Shown here: positions 52,935-63,076 of the stretch, piece after piece
Layout of the letters: every line of letters starts with the position of its first letter
Numbering within the stretch: the first letter of the stretch is position 1
Source: Phaeobacter italicus
Lineage (GTDB): Bacteria; Pseudomonadota; Alphaproteobacteria; Rhodobacterales; Rhodobacteraceae
Assembly: GCF_001258055.1 (NCBI RefSeq)
Contig: NZ_CVRM01000011.1
Coordinates: 558,001 to 622,000, forward strand
Length of the DNA: 64,000 nt
Direction of reading: 5' to 3'
Translations under genes and position numbers: made by a program
Notes under the pieces: model-generated
Told to the model about the DNA's origin: nothing
Seen by the model: the letters and a program-made list of their open reading frames with translations, nothing else
Databases searched by the model: none

Positions 52935-53933
52935 TCAGCTGTTCAGCAGCCGCGCAGCGGCGGGCGCATAGTAGGTCAGGATGCCGTCACAGCCTGCGCG
53001 TTTGAAGGCCATGAGGCTCTCAAGCATGATCCGCTCACCGTCAATCCACCCGTTCTGGGCGGCGGCCTCGATCATCGCGTATTCGCCAGACACCTGATAG
53101 GCAAAGGTCGGAGCGCCAAAGGTGGATTTGACCCGCTGACAAATGTCGAGATAGGCAATACCCGGCTTGATCATGACCATATCGGCGCCCTCGCTAAGGT
53201 CGCGTTCGATCATCCGCAGGGCCTCGTCCGTATTGCCGGGGTCCATTTGATAGGTCTTCTTGTCCCCTTTCAGCGCACCAGATGCCCCAACCGCATCGCG
53301 GAACGGACCGTAATAGGCCGAGGCGTATTTGGCAGCATAAGACAGGATGGTGACGTTGCGGTGGCCCGCTGTTTCAAGGGCGCGGCGCATGGCGCCAATA
53401 CGGCCATCCATCATGTCGGAGGGGCCGATTATATCGGCGCCAGCATCGGCCTGCGCGAGGGTCATCTTGACCAGGGCTTCGACGGTTTCGTCATTGACGA
53501 TTTCGCCATCCACAACATACCCGTCATGGCCGTTGATATTGTAGGGATCCAAGGCGACATCGGTCATGACCGCGACATCGGGCGCGACGGATTTGATGGC
53601 GCGGATCGCCCGGTTGACCAGATTGTCGGGGCTCCATGCCTCGGCACAGTCTTCGGTCTTGAGCGCAGGATCGGTGTAGGGAAACAGGCAGATTGCGGGA
53701 ATGCCAAGCGCCTGAGCCTCTTGCGCGGCCTCCTTGATCTTGTCGATGCTGCGGCGGGTCACACCGGGCATGGAGGGGATCGGCTCTTCGATGCCGTCGC
53801 CGTCGCGTACGAACACCGGCCAGATCAGATCATCCGTTGTCAGCGTGTTCTCCCGCACCAGATTGCGAAGGGCAGGCGTCGCGCGCAGGCGGCGCGGGCG
53901 GGCAGCGGGAAAGGCGGCAACGGTGGGCTTCAT
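52935..53933 (-). CDS. hemB: Delta-aminolevulinic acid dehydratase
   Basis: HemB condenses two 5-aminolevulinate molecules to porphobilinogen. The ATG at 53933 (GAGGACGAA before it) gives 332 residues; the frame to 54293 is antisense to the neighbouring gene. Schiff-base lysines lie in YAAKYASAYYGP and MIKPGIAYLD. The zinc cysteine triad of enteric HemB is replaced by TDVALDPYNINGHDG, so it is predicted to be a magnesium-dependent, zinc-independent enzyme as in Bradyrhizobium. Divergent from the membrane-protein gene. Confidence 0.96.
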   Translation of the reverse strand: MKPTVAAFPAARPRRLRATPALRNLVRENTLTTDDLIWPVFVRDGDGIEEPIPSMPGVTRRSIDKIKEAAQEAQALGIPAICLFPYTDPALKTEDCAEAWSPDNLVNRAIRAIKSVAPDVAVMTDVALDPYNINGHDGYVVDGEIVNDETVEALVKMTLAQADAGADIIGPSDMMDGRIGAMRRALETAGHRNVTILSYAAKYASAYYGPFRDAVGASGALKGDKKTYQMDPGNTDEALRMIERDLSEGADMVMIKPGIAYLDICQRVKSTFGAPTFAYQVSGEYAMIEAAAQNGWIDGERIMLESLMAFKRAGCDGILTYYAPAAARLLNS

Positions 53934-54130
53934 TTCGTCCTCATGTCTGCGGATCTGCCCGCGTTCGCAGGCGTATTTTCCCCTGCGTGACACGGAACGC
54001 CCGGCATCACAAGTGGCACATTCGCCGCGCCACGCCAGACGAGAGCTTCGTTGCATGGCCCAACCCCTTGTGCCGACAGGCTGTGCAGTGGATATAGGGG
54101 CCACCGACAGCACAACAGAAGGGCCATGCT

Positions 54131-54655
54131 TTGGATCTGTTTCACACCTTGACCGAGCTGATCGATATGCGGTCCTTTTCCAATCTGTGGTACTGGATCG
54201 CGCTCGCTGTCGTGTGGTCGTCGGCGAGCCATTGGATCCTGGGGGTGCCATTTGACATGGTTTACCGCTCGCGCAAGCAGGGTGGTCAGCCAATGGATGA
54301 TCTTGAGGCGATCGTGCGCGTCAACGTGAACAGAATGATGTATATCACTGAAATGTCTGGGCATTGGGTGCTGGGTGTCAGCTGTTTCGTGCTGGCGATG
54401 CTGGGCATGTTGGGGTTTGTCTACAGCGTCGAATTTGCTCAGGCTGTTTTTCTTTTGGCCTTTCCGATGGCTTTTGTCGGCCTAATTAACTGGGCCGCGG
54501 CCCGTCGCATCAATCGCGATGGGCTGGAAGGTGAGGCACTCGCGCGGCAGCTGAGCCTGACCCGGCTGTTTGTCCAGTTGGTCGGGATGCTGGCGATTTT
54601 CGTGACAGCCCTTTGGGGCATGTATCAGAACCTGCAGATCGGCTTTCTTGGCTGA
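54131..54655 (+). CDS. Integral membrane protein (annotated in relatives as a SufBCD-associated component)
   Basis: The 174-residue protein has about four hydrophobic segments (WYWIALAVVWSSASHWILG, VLGVSCFVLAMLGMLGFVY, AVFLLAFPMAFVGLI, LVGMLAIFVTALWG). The TTG at 54131 has AGGG seven bases upstream and is the first start in frame; an internal ATG at 54167 is weaker. In roseobacter genomes similar proteins are labelled a component of the SufBCD complex, which I recall but cannot verify here; no suf genes are nearby. It lies between hemB and mfd. Confidence 0.65.
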   Translation: MDLFHTLTELIDMRSFSNLWYWIALAVVWSSASHWILGVPFDMVYRSRKQGGQPMDDLEAIVRVNVNRMMYITEMSGHWVLGVSCFVLAMLGMLGFVYSVEFAQAVFLLAFPMAFVGLINWAAARRINRDGLEGEALARQLSLTRLFVQLVGMLAIFVTALWGMYQNLQIGFLG

Positions 54656-54730
54656 TCGGCAGAGAGCTGGGCTCATCCATATTGCATGATGGGGCGTCCT
54701 GCCCTGAACCGGAAGAGAGAGAGACGTAGC

Positions 54731-57700
54731 ATGGCGCAACAGGCGATCATTGCAGGCGGCGCCCCGGAAGGGTTTGATGCCAAGCTGATCCTGAAAGAAC
54801 TCGCTAAATCCGGCGGGCCGGTGGTCCATGTGGCGCGAGACGACAAGCGGATGGAGGCGATGCGTGCGGCGCTGGCATTTTTTGCGCCCGACATGCCGGT
54901 GATTTCCTTCCCCGGTTGGGATTGTCTGCCGTATGATCGCGTTTCGCCCAATGCGGATATCGCAGCGGCGCGGATGGCGACGCTTGCAGCCTTGGTGCAT
55001 CAGATGCCGGGTCAGTTCGTTTTGTTGACCACGCTTAATGCCGCCACCCAGCGCGTGCCCGCCCGGCAGGTGTTGCGCGACGCGGCGTTCACTGCGCAGG
55101 TGGATCATCGAATTGATGAAGGAGCGCTGCGTAACTATCTGACACGTATGGGTTTCACCAAGAGCCCAACTGTCATGGAACCCGGCGATTTCGCGGTTCG
55201 GGGCGGCATCATTGACATCTTTCCTCCGGGGCAAGCTGGGCCCGTTCGGCTTGATCTTTTTGGGGATGTCCTGGATGGCGCGCGCCGGTTTGATCCCGCC
55301 ACGCAGCGCACCACCGAGAAGCTGGACCTGATCGAGCTGGCGCCGGTGTCCGAGGTGATCCTTGACGAGGCGGCGATTACCCGGTTCCGCCAAAACTACC
55401 GAATTGAGTTTGGCGCTGCCGGAACCGATGATCCGCTTTACGAAGCGGTGTCGGCCGGACGCAAATATCAGGGGTTGGAGCATTGGTTGCCGTTCTTCCA
55501 CGAAGAGCTGGAAACCCTGTTTGACTATCTGCCGGGCGCAACGGTCACGCTGGACGATCAGGTGACGCCCGCCCGTCTGGCGCGTTGGGATAGCATCACT
55601 GACCAATATGAGACGCGCAAGATCGCGATGGCCCAGAAGGGGCGGATGGATACGGTCTATAAACCGGTGCCGCCGGGGCTTTTGTATCTTGATGATCCCG
55701 CATGGGAGGCCGCGGTCGCAAGCCACAGGGTGATCCAGTTCCATCCGCTGCCCCAGGCTACTGGACCGGGGGTGATTGACGCAGGCGGACGGATCGGGCG
55801 CAATTTTTCGCCCGAACGGCAGTTGGAAAATGTGAGTCTTTTCAAAACGCTGGCGGATCATATTAAGGCGCGGATGCAGGTTGGCCCTGTGGTTGTTGCC
55901 TCTTATTCCGAAGGTGCGAGGGAACGTCTGACCGGGCTGATCGAGGATGAGGGGCTGGCGGAGGTTATCGCAATCCGTGATGGCACGCGGATCGGCAAAT
56001 CCGGTCTGCACCTCGCTGTCTGGGCGCTGGAACACGGGTTTGAGACTGACGATCTTACCGTGATTTCAGAACAGGACGTGCTGGGGGATCGCCTGATCCG
56101 CGCCCCGAAGAAACGCCGCAAGGCCGAGAATTTTCTGACTGAAACGCAGTCCTTGTCGCCCGGCGATCTTGTGGTGCATGTCGACCACGGGATCGGCCGC
56201 TACAAGGGGCTGGAGGTGGTGACCGCCGCCGGGGCGGCGCATGAATGTATTCTCCTGGAATACGCTGAACAGGCAAAGCTCTACCTGCCGGTTGAGAACA
56301 TCGAACTGCTGTCGAAATACGGCCATGATGAAGGTCTCTTGGATCGGCTTGGTGGCGGCGCGTGGCAGGCCAAGAAGGCCAAGCTGAAAGAGCGCATCCG
56401 CGAGATGGCAGACCGGCTGATCCGGGTGGCCGCAGAACGGGCCCTGCGCAAGGCGCCGATGATGGACCCGCCGCCACATGCGTGGGAAGAGTTCTCGGCC
56501 CGCTTTCCCTATCAGGAAACCGACGATCAGCTGCGCGCGATTGGCGAGGTGATGGCGGATCTGAACTCTGGCATGCCGATGGATCGTCTGATCTGTGGCG
56601 ATGTGGGCTTTGGCAAGACTGAGGTTGCCATGCGCGCAGCTTTTGTTGCGGCCATGTCGGGGGTTCAGGTTGCAGTTGTGGCACCGACCACGTTGTTGGC
56701 CCGCCAGCATGCTGCTGGCTTTGCGCAGCGCTTTCGCGGGTTTCCTTTGGAAGTCAGACAGTTGTCCCGCTTTGTTACAGCAAAGGAGGCGGCAAAGACC
56801 CGCGAGGGCCTTGCCAACGGGACGGTGGACATCGTGGTCGGCACCCATGCCTTGTTGGCCAAGACCGTCAAGTTTCAAAACCTTGGCCTGCTGATCATTG
56901 ATGAAGAACAGCACTTTGGCGTGGCGCATAAGGAACGGCTGAAACAGATGCGCAGCGACATTCATGTGCTGACGCTGACAGCTACCCCGATCCCGCGCAC
57001 GCTGCAGCTCAGCCTGACGGGGGTGCGCGATCTGTCGATCATCGGCACGCCGCCTGTCGACCGGCTGGCGATCCGAACCTATGTGAGCGAATTTGATGCG
57101 GTGACGATCCGGGAGGCGCTCCTGCGTGAACATTACCGGGGCGGGCAGAGCTTTTATGTCGTTCCCCGGATCACGGACCTGCCAGAGATCGAAGCCTTCC
57201 TGCAGGAGCAACTGCCGGAACTGAGCTATGTTGTGGCGCACGGTCAGCTTGCTGCGGGCGATCTGGATGAGCGCATGAATGCGTTCTACGACGGAAAATA
57301 CGACGTTCTGCTTGCCACCACGATTGTGGAATCCGGGCTGGATATCCCAACGGCCAACACGATGGTTGTGCACCGGGCCGATATGTTTGGCCTCGCGCAG
57401 CTCTATCAGATCCGGGGCCGGGTGGGGCGCTCTAAGACGCGGGCCTATGCCTATCTCACCACCAAACCGCGCGTGCGCCTGACCCCCGGCGCAGAAAAGC
57501 GTCTGCGGGTTCTGGGGTCGCTTGATACGTTGGGGGCAGGTTTCTCGCTTGCGTCGCAGGATCTCGACATTCGTGGGGCGGGCAACCTGTTGGGAGAGGA
57601 ACAGTCCGGGCAGATGCGCGATGTCGGCTATGAGCTCTATCAGTCCATGCTGGAGGAGGCGATTGCCAAGATCAAATCCGGCGAGCTGGAAGGGCTTAGC

Positions 57701-58192
57701 GCGGCGGACGACCAATGGGCGCCGCAGATCAACCTGGGGGTGCCTGTTCTAATCCCCGAAGACTACGTGCCGGATCTGGATGTGCGTCTTGGCTTGTACC
57801 GGCGCCTGTCGGATCTCAGCACCAAGGTGGAGCTTGAAGGCTTTGCCGCCGAGTTGATCGACCGCTTTGGCCCGCTGCCCAAGGAGGTCAACACCCTGAT
57901 GCTCGTCGTGCGGATCAAGGCGATGTGCAAACGCGCGGGCATTGCCAAGCTGGACGGTGGCCCCAAAGGTGCAACCATACAGTTCCACAACGACAAATTT
58001 GCCTCGCCCCAGGGGCTGGTGGAGTTCATTCAGGCCCAGGATGGTTTGGCCAAGGTGAAGGACAACAAAATCGTTGTGCGGCGTGATTGGAAAAAGGACA
58101 GCGACAAAATCAAAGGGGCCTTTGCGATCGCACGGGATCTTGCTGAGAAGGTTGTCGCGGAAAAGAAGCGCAGCAAAGCCAAAAGCAGCTGA
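54731..58192 (+). CDS. mfd: Transcription-repair coupling factor
   Basis: The 1153-residue protein displaces stalled RNA polymerase and recruits UvrA. It shows an N-terminal UvrB-like domain, the RNA-polymerase-interacting domain ([16 protein letters not shown]), the helicase motor with Walker [23 protein letters not shown] and [24 protein letters not shown] in motif VI, and a C-terminal D7/TRCF domain. The ATG at 54731 follows a purine-rich GAGAGAGAG; the frame back to 54686 lacks support. Full length. Confidence 0.97.
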   Translation: MAQQAIIAGGAPEGFDAKLILKELAKSGGPVVHVARDDKRMEAMRAALAFFAPDMPVISFPGWDCLPYDRVSPNADIAAARMATLAALVHQMPGQFVLLTTLNAATQRVPARQVLRDAAFTAQVDHRIDEGALRNYLTRMGFTKSPTVMEPGDFAVRGGIIDIFPPGQAGPVRLDLFGDVLDGARRFDPATQRTTEKLDLIELAPVSEVILDEAAITRFRQNYRIEFGAAGTDDPLYEAVSAGRKYQGLEHWLPFFHEELETLFDYLPGATVTLDDQVTPARLARWDSITDQYETRKIAMAQKGRMDTVYKPVPPGLLYLDDPAWEAAVASHRVIQFHPLPQATGPGVIDAGGRIGRNFSPERQLENVSLFKTLADHIKARMQVGPVVVASYSEGARERLTGLIEDEGLAEVIAIRDGTRIGKSGLHLAVWALEHGFETDDLTVISEQDVLGDRLIRAPKKRRKAENFLTETQSLSPGDLVVHVDHGIGRYKGLEVVTAAGAAHECILLEYAEQAKLYLPVENIELLSKYGHDEGLLDRLGGGAWQAKKAKLKERIREMADRLIRVAAERALRKAPMMDPPPHAWEEFSARFPYQETDDQLRAIGEVMADLNSGMPMDRLICGDVGFGKTEVAMRAAFVAAMSGVQVAVVAPTTLLARQHAAGFAQRFRGFPLEVRQLSRFVTAKEAAKTREGLANGTVDIVVGTHALLAKTVKFQNLGLLIIDEEQHFGVAHKERLKQMRSDIHVLTLTATPIPRTLQLSLTGVRDLSIIGTPPVDRLAIRTYVSEFDAVTIREALLREHYRGGQSFYVVPRITDLPEIEAFLQEQLPELSYVVAHGQLAAGDLDERMNAFYDGKYDVLLATTIVESGLDIPTANTMVVHRADMFGLAQLYQIRGRVGRSKTRAYAYLTTKPRVRLTPGAEKRLRVLGSLDTLGAGFSLASQDLDIRGAGNLLGEEQSGQMRDVGYELYQSMLEEAIAKIKSGELEGLSAADDQWAPQINLGVPVLIPEDYVPDLDVRLGLYRRLSDLSTKVELEGFAAELIDRFGPLPKEVNTLMLVVRIKAMCKRAGIAKLDGGPKGATIQFHNDKFASPQGLVEFIQAQDGLAKVKDNKIVVRRDWKKDSDKIKGAFAIARDLAEKVVAEKKRSKAKSS

Positions 58193-58228
58193 CGTTCGGG
58201 CTGCTGTGCGTCTGACCAGCCCGACATG

Positions 58229-58267
58229 AAAAAGCCTCGCCAACATATGGCGGGGCTTTGGTTTTTT
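58229..58267. terminator. Bidirectional terminator between mfd and the MFS gene
   Basis: A 12-bp stem (AAAGCCTCGCCA / TGGCGGGGCTTT, one G-U) with loop ACATA; T-runs on both strands. Confidence 0.9.
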
Positions 58268-58283
58268 GGGGGACGTGGCTGGG

Positions 58284-59507
58284 TTACTCGGCCGGATGGC
58301 GCATCTCGACCCGCGCCATGTGCAGCATGATCAGAAAGGCCAATGCGACCATCAACAGGATGGCACCGGTGAGTGGCGCAATGGATCCGTCGAACAGCAG
58401 ACCAACGGTCGCGGCGGCCGCCGCCGCAAAGATGGTAGAGACACCACCAACAATCGATGCGGCCATGCCTGCGATATGCCCCATCGGTTCCATCGCCATG
58501 GCGTTGAGGTTGCCCAATGTAAGGCCTGCCATGAAGAAGACGCTGGTCTGCCAGGCAACAAACAGACCGAACATCGTATCATTGGGCAGATGCAGGCTCT
58601 CCAGCAGCAACATCAGAGCAGACAGCCCGATCTGGCCACACAGCGCCCAGGTCACCATCCGCCGCATGCCAAGGCGGACGACGACAGAGGCATTGATCAG
58701 GCTGCCTGTGCCCGACATCAACGCAATGAAGCCAAACCAGAACGGAAAGCTCTCTGCGCGGTCAAAGACGACATCATAGATCGGCTGCACCAGCGTGATC
58801 ATGCAAAACAGCATTGCCAGACACAGGCACTGGACCAGCATCGACAGCCGTACTGTCGGATGTTGGATCATCTCAACCAGAGCCGCCATCAGCTGTGGCA
58901 GACGGAAAGGCCGGCGGCTTTCAACTGCAAGCGGTTCAGGCAGGCGCAGGCCCATCCACAGAATAATGATCAGCGCAAAAAGCGCAAAGGCGAGGAAGAT
59001 CGCGCGCCAGCTGGTCAGAAAGATGATACCGGCGCCAAGCATCGGCGCGATTGCCGGGACAAGGGTAAAGATCATCATCGCAATGGACATCATCTTGGCC
59101 ATTTCCCGGCCCGAATAGAGATCGCGCACAATGGCCAGCGCCACCACCCGCGGCCCTGCGGCCCCAAGGCCCATGACGACGCGGCTCAGCAGCAGCATTT
59201 CAACCGACGAACTTGCCCAGGCAGTGACGGCTGCTCCGATGTAAAGGAGGGCTGCGGCAAAAATCACGTTCTTTCGGCCAAACGCATCGGACAGCGGGCC
59301 TGTGAAAAATGTACCAATCCCCATCCCAAGGGCAAAAGCGGCAATGACCAACTGTGCCCGGTTGACGTTGTCCGGGCTCAGGGTTTGGCCGATTTCCGGC
59401 AGGGCAGGCAGCATGGCGTCGATCGAAAATGCGACCGTTGCGAACATCATCGCGATCAATGCAATGAACTCCGCCCTGGACATGGCGTGTTTTGTATTCT
59501 CTGTCAT
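58284..59507 (-). CDS. Bcr/CflA family multidrug efflux MFS transporter
   Basis: The 407-residue protein has twelve hydrophobic helices and the Bcr/CflA hallmark FSIDAMLPALPEIGQTL in helix 1 and GPLSDAFGRKNVIFAAALL in loop 2-3 (written in two parts: GPLSDAFGRK, NVIFAAALL). Export of drugs or metabolites by proton antiport is expected. Convergent with mfd across a shared terminator. No regulator is adjacent. Confidence 0.9.
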   Translation of the reverse strand: MTENTKHAMSRAEFIALIAMMFATVAFSIDAMLPALPEIGQTLSPDNVNRAQLVIAAFALGMGIGTFFTGPLSDAFGRKNVIFAAALLYIGAAVTAWASSSVEMLLLSRVVMGLGAAGPRVVALAIVRDLYSGREMAKMMSIAMMIFTLVPAIAPMLGAGIIFLTSWRAIFLAFALFALIIILWMGLRLPEPLAVESRRPFRLPQLMAALVEMIQHPTVRLSMLVQCLCLAMLFCMITLVQPIYDVVFDRAESFPFWFGFIALMSGTGSLINASVVVRLGMRRMVTWALCGQIGLSALMLLLESLHLPNDTMFGLFVAWQTSVFFMAGLTLGNLNAMAMEPMGHIAGMAASIVGGVSTIFAAAAAATVGLLFDGSIAPLTGAILLMVALAFLIMLHMARVEMRHPAE

Positions 59508-59724
59508 TTGAAACCTTTCGCGACACTTCAGGAGACCCGGTCATCGGGGGCTATCTGGGCGTCGCCGTGTCTTGCGCTAACACATCTTGGCAGATGGGGC
59601 CAGCGCAGGTCATGCACAGGTGACTGTGCATCCGTGTCGGGCCTTCAGCGCATCAGGCCGACAACCGGCGCGGTGAGGCGCCGGGAGTGTGGTTTTTGAA
59701 CAGGGGCAGGCAGATGGGCTGGGG

Positions 59725-60378
59725 TCAGCCCTGGTCTGCGGCCAATTGTGACTGAATGTCTGCGATCACCTGCTTCCACAGTTCGGGAGGCTGGGCACCG
59801 GGGACGGCATGTTGATTTGCAACGATATAGGTGGGCACCGAGCTTACCCCCATCTTGCGGGAATGCGCGTCGCGGTCGCGGATTTCACCGACCTCTGTAT
59901 CGCCTTGCAGCAGGCGCAGCGTCACATCGCGTTCCATCCCGCAGGCAGCGGCAATATCGGCCAAAACCTCATGATCGCCGATGTCTTTTGCATCCACGAA
60001 ATACGCCTGGAACAAGGCGTCAACCACATCGTTTTGCTTGCCCTCGATCCCGGCCCAATGAATCAGGCGGTGGGCATCCAATGTGTTGGGAGTGCGCTGC
60101 ATGGCTTCGAAATTGATGGTCAGCCCGGCTTTTTCTGCATGTTCCACCACCGGGGCATAGGCCCGTACAGCGCCCTCTTTGCCGCCGAACTTGCCCTCAA
60201 GATAGGCGCGGCGATCCATACCCTCGCGGGGCATGTCGGGGTTCAGCTGGAAAGGGTGCCATTCGATCACAAACGGATGGTCGCCCGCCTCTGCCAGCGC
60301 TTTGTCCAGATGGGTCTTGCCGATGTAGCACCAGGGGCAGATCGGGTCAGACAGGATATCAAGCTTCACGACGCTCAT
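59725..60378 (-). CDS. DsbA family oxidoreductase (FrnE/HCCA isomerase-like)
   Basis: The 217-residue thioredoxin-fold protein has the DsbA/FrnE active site DPICPWCYIG with Cys14 and Cys17 and a conserved ANQHAVPGAQPPE cis-proline-type loop. The CPWC motif and cytosolic form (no signal peptide) fit FrnE-like oxidoreductases rather than periplasmic DsbA; 2-hydroxychromene-2-carboxylate isomerase is a related fold. It is coupled by ATGA to the acyl-CoA synthetase gene. Confidence 0.88.
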   Translation of the reverse strand: MSVVKLDILSDPICPWCYIGKTHLDKALAEAGDHPFVIEWHPFQLNPDMPREGMDRRAYLEGKFGGKEGAVRAYAPVVEHAEKAGLTINFEAMQRTPNTLDAHRLIHWAGIEGKQNDVVDALFQAYFVDAKDIGDHEVLADIAAACGMERDVTLRLLQGDTEVGEIRDRDAHSRKMGVSSVPTYIVANQHAVPGAQPPELWKQVIADIQSQLAADQG

Positions 60379-61919
60379 GTTGGTGTCCTTTGCATCAGGC
60401 GGGTGTAGAGATCGGGCAGGGCCCGACGCAGGAGTTTCCCATTTGCCCCGGTGGGCAGCTGGTCCACGCGCACATAGGCGCGGGGCTGCTTGTAACGTGC
60501 GAGATGCTGATTTGCAAAAGCCAGCAGCGTGTCGGCAGTCACATCCTCGGCACCGTTAAAAAACGCGGCAATGATCTGGGTGTCTTGTGCGACAGAAACC
60601 GCGGCGACTGCGATCTGGGTCAGGCCGGGGTGGCGCATCAGGGTTGCTTCCACTTCCATCGGCGAAACACGATAGCCGCCCGCGTTCATCATGTCATCAT
60701 TGCGGCCGAGGTAGTGGATCAGCCCATCATGGCTCATGGTGCCGCGATCGCCGGTCAAAAACCAGCCATTGCAGAGCCGTGCCTTTGTGGCTTCTGGGGC
60801 GTTGAAATAGCCGATCATGAGGCCCGGGTCGCTCTGGTCGATCGCGATGATCCCGGGGGTGTCCAGCGGCACAGGCGCGCCCGTGTCATCCAGCACCGCG
60901 ATCCGGCGACCGGGTTGTGGCCGCCCCAGTGCCGAAACAGGGGCCGGGTTGGTGGGGCTGGCAGAGATGAAGGTGGAGCATTCGGACATTCCGAATGCCT
61001 CGTAGATGGGCGTACCGGTGGTGGCCTGCCAGTCGGCAGCAAGGGGCGCAGGCAGTTTTTCCCCGGCAGATAGCGCATGGCGCAGGCTCGGCATTTTCGG
61101 CATCGCCCGGGATTTGAGCATTTTGCGGTACACCCCCGGCGCAGCGGCAACAAGCGTGGCACGGTGATGTGCCATCAGATCCGGCAGCGCCTCCAGCGCG
61201 GTGCCTGCCCTTGGGATCAGCGAGGTGGCCCCCATGCTCCACGGGTCCATCAATCCGGTGCCAAGGGTGAAGGTCCAGTTGAACGCACCTGCGTGCATCA
61301 GACGATCGTCTGCGCCAAGGTCGTACCAATGGCGGATCATCATCTGCCGTGCCCAGATTGCGCGGTGGGCGTGAACAACTGCGCGCGGATTTCCGCCGGT
61401 GCCGGAGGTGTAGACAATATAGGCGGGGCGATCCGGCGCACCGTAGGCAAATTCGCAAGGTGGCAGGGATTGCATCTGCCTGAGTGAGTCGGCGGGGATC
61501 TCCCTTGGGTGATCAGGTGACGCTACGGCCGGGTCGCGCAGAATGGCGCGTGGGGCCAGTTCGTCGATCATGCGCTGGACTTCGGGCTCTGTCAGCTGAG
61601 ACGAGGTGGGCACTGGCACCAGCCCGACAGCAATGGCCCCCAGATAGGCGATCGGAAACAGCGGGTCGTTTCCGAGCCGCAAAAGAACCCGATCACCCGG
61701 CTCTAGCCCCTCACCAAGAAGGCCCGTGCCTGTCCCCAGTACCGCCTGGCGCAGCGCGCCATAGGTCCAGCTCTCGACGTGGTCAGGCCCAAGCAGATCC
61801 AGTGCAGGGGCGTCGTCCGCGGCAACGCGGCCCGAGGCCCCTTGATTGAGGACATAATCAGCCAGGTTGAAAGGATCGGGGCAGGGCGGATGCGCCCCGT
61901 CATCAAAAAGCGAAAGCAT
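60375..61919 (-). CDS. AMP-binding acyl-CoA synthetase
   Basis: The 514-residue ANL-superfamily enzyme has the adenylate-forming P-loop as YTSGTGGNPRAVVHAH (residues 170-184; an atypical arginine replaces the usual lysine), AFGMSECSTF, the hinge GRNDDMMNAGGYRVSP and the catalytic lysine in TGANGKLLRR. It should activate a fatty or aromatic acid as CoA ester. It begins 64 bp from a divergent cupin-XRE regulator and is followed by the DsbA-like gene (ATGA overlap); the set may be one catabolic unit. Confidence 0.9.
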   Translation of the reverse strand: MLSLFDDGAHPPCPDPFNLADYVLNQGASGRVAADDAPALDLLGPDHVESWTYGALRQAVLGTGTGLLGEGLEPGDRVLLRLGNDPLFPIAYLGAIAVGLVPVPTSSQLTEPEVQRMIDELAPRAILRDPAVASPDHPREIPADSLRQMQSLPPCEFAYGAPDRPAYIVYTSGTGGNPRAVVHAHRAIWARQMMIRHWYDLGADDRLMHAGAFNWTFTLGTGLMDPWSMGATSLIPRAGTALEALPDLMAHHRATLVAAAPGVYRKMLKSRAMPKMPSLRHALSAGEKLPAPLAADWQATTGTPIYEAFGMSECSTFISASPTNPAPVSALGRPQPGRRIAVLDDTGAPVPLDTPGIIAIDQSDPGLMIGYFNAPEATKARLCNGWFLTGDRGTMSHDGLIHYLGRNDDMMNAGGYRVSPMEVEATLMRHPGLTQIAVAAVSVAQDTQIIAAFFNGAEDVTADTLLAFANQHLARYKQPRAYVRVDQLPTGANGKLLRRALPDLYTRLMQRTPT

Positions 61920-61948
61920 GTTGTTTGGCTAACGGCTCAATCCCTACG

Positions 61949-61977
61949 TTGCAAGATTGTCCACAGCACCCTATAGG
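61949..61977 (+). promoter_or_regulatory. Promoter of the cupin-XRE regulator
   Basis: TTGCAA (61949-61954) and TATAGG (61972-61977) are 17 bp apart. The start point predicted about seven bases later would coincide with the ATG at 61984, so the mRNA might be leaderless or the AGGG overlapping the -10 is not used. Confidence 0.45.
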
Positions 61978-61983
61978 GTCACA

Positions 61984-62607
61984 ATGACCTCTCGTGATCC
62001 CAAATCGCTCATCACTATCGCCCGCGCTTCGGGCGAGGATGTCTCGGCAGAGCCTCTGGATCTGGGCGCGCGTGTCCGCGAGCTGCGCAAGGCCCGTGAC
62101 TGGACACTGGAATATGCCGCCAATCAGGCGGGGCTGGCCCGATCGACTCTGTCCAAGATTGAAAACGGCCAGATGTCACCGACTTATGAGGCGCTGAAAA
62201 AGCTGGCTGAAGGGTTGCAGATCACCATTCCGCAGCTGTTCACACAGCCACAGCGTGATCAGATCAACGGGCGACTGTCTGTCACAAAGCTGGGTCAGGG
62301 CTCTGCCCATGCTACCGCGACCTACGAACACGAACTGCTTGCTGACAGCCTGAGCCGCAAGCAGATGCTGCCCTATCGCGCAAGGGTGCGTGCCCGGTCG
62401 ATGGATGAATTCGACGGTTGGGTGCGACATGACGGGGAGGAATTCCTGTATGTTCTGACCGGGGTGGTCAGGCTCTATACCGAATTCTACGAGCCGATCG
62501 AAATGCGCCGGGGTGACAGCGCCTATTACGACGCCGCGATGGGCCATAACGTGATTTCGCTGAGCGACGAAGACGCCACCATTCTTTGGGTGACGTCGCT
62601 GGCCTGA
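61984..62607 (+). CDS. XRE family regulator with C-terminal cupin domain
   Basis: The 207-residue protein has an N-terminal HTH (DLGARVRELRKARDWTLEYAANQAGLARSTLSKIENG, read as overlapping short pieces such as ARVRELRKARDWT and LARSTLSKIENGQMSP) followed by a C-terminal cupin barrel (DEFDGWVRHDGEEFLYVLTG, RRGDSAYYDAAMGHNV). Such regulators usually sense a small organic ligand. Divergent from the acyl-CoA synthetase, so it probably controls that operon. A TTG at 61957 is an alternative start, less likely. Confidence 0.9.
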   Translation: MTSRDPKSLITIARASGEDVSAEPLDLGARVRELRKARDWTLEYAANQAGLARSTLSKIENGQMSPTYEALKKLAEGLQITIPQLFTQPQRDQINGRLSVTKLGQGSAHATATYEHELLADSLSRKQMLPYRARVRARSMDEFDGWVRHDGEEFLYVLTGVVRLYTEFYEPIEMRRGDSAYYDAAMGHNVISLSDEDATILWVTSLA

Positions 62608-62620
62608 TCAGGCGTGGCGA

Positions 62621-62851
62621 TCAGCTGACCTGGCGTTCCAGTTCGCGGTGCAGGCTTTCGGTGTAAAGAAAGTCATCAACCTCCTCGCGGGCTTCATTCA
62701 GGGTAAGATGATGCGTGCGGGCGAGATATGCGACGAACTTGTCCTTGTCATCTAGCAGAGAGGGCGCTTGGCGGGTCTCGAGATGCGGAAACCGTTGTTT
62801 GATACGGGGCATCCTGTCGAACCAGCTGCGGCAGGCTGTTTGAACAGGCAT
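62621..62851 (-). CDS. Small hypothetical protein
   Basis: A 76-residue frame with GGGAG at eight bases upstream of its ATG (62851), strongly charged at the C-terminal half (LTLNEAREEVDDFLYTESLH), no signal peptide or membrane helix. The coding-like composition and good ribosome-binding site support it as real; I recognise no domain. It is convergent with the cupin-XRE gene 13 bp away. Confidence 0.65.
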   Translation of the reverse strand: MPVQTACRSWFDRMPRIKQRFPHLETRQAPSLLDDKDKFVAYLARTHHLTLNEAREEVDDFLYTESLHRELERQVS

Positions 62852-63019
62852 TTGAGGGGCTCCCTTGGGGTTCGGGGTTAGGGTTGTTCTTATGAGTGGA
62901 TGCCCAGCCTAACACTTTTTTGTGAAATTTGAAACGTGTGGCTTTTGTGCCAAGGGGCGTCGGCAGGATTTGACTGATTGCGCAGCTACGCGGCAGCAGG
63001 CATCGGTATCGGGCAAAAG

Positions 63020-63055
63020 AAAACCCGCCACACATTTCAGCGTGACGGGTAAGGC
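63020..63055 (-). terminator. Terminator of the solute-binding-protein gene
   Basis: On the minus strand ACCCGTCAC / GTGGCGGGT (one G-U, ten-base loop) is followed by TTTTCTTTT, 27 bp after the stop codon. Confidence 0.8.
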
Positions 63056-63076
63056 GCTTAGGTCGCGGCTGAGGGT

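Noticed and set aside
54482-57715. Long minus-strand frames opposite mfd
   Set aside because: These are antisense shadows of mfd with no motif and no ribosome-binding site.
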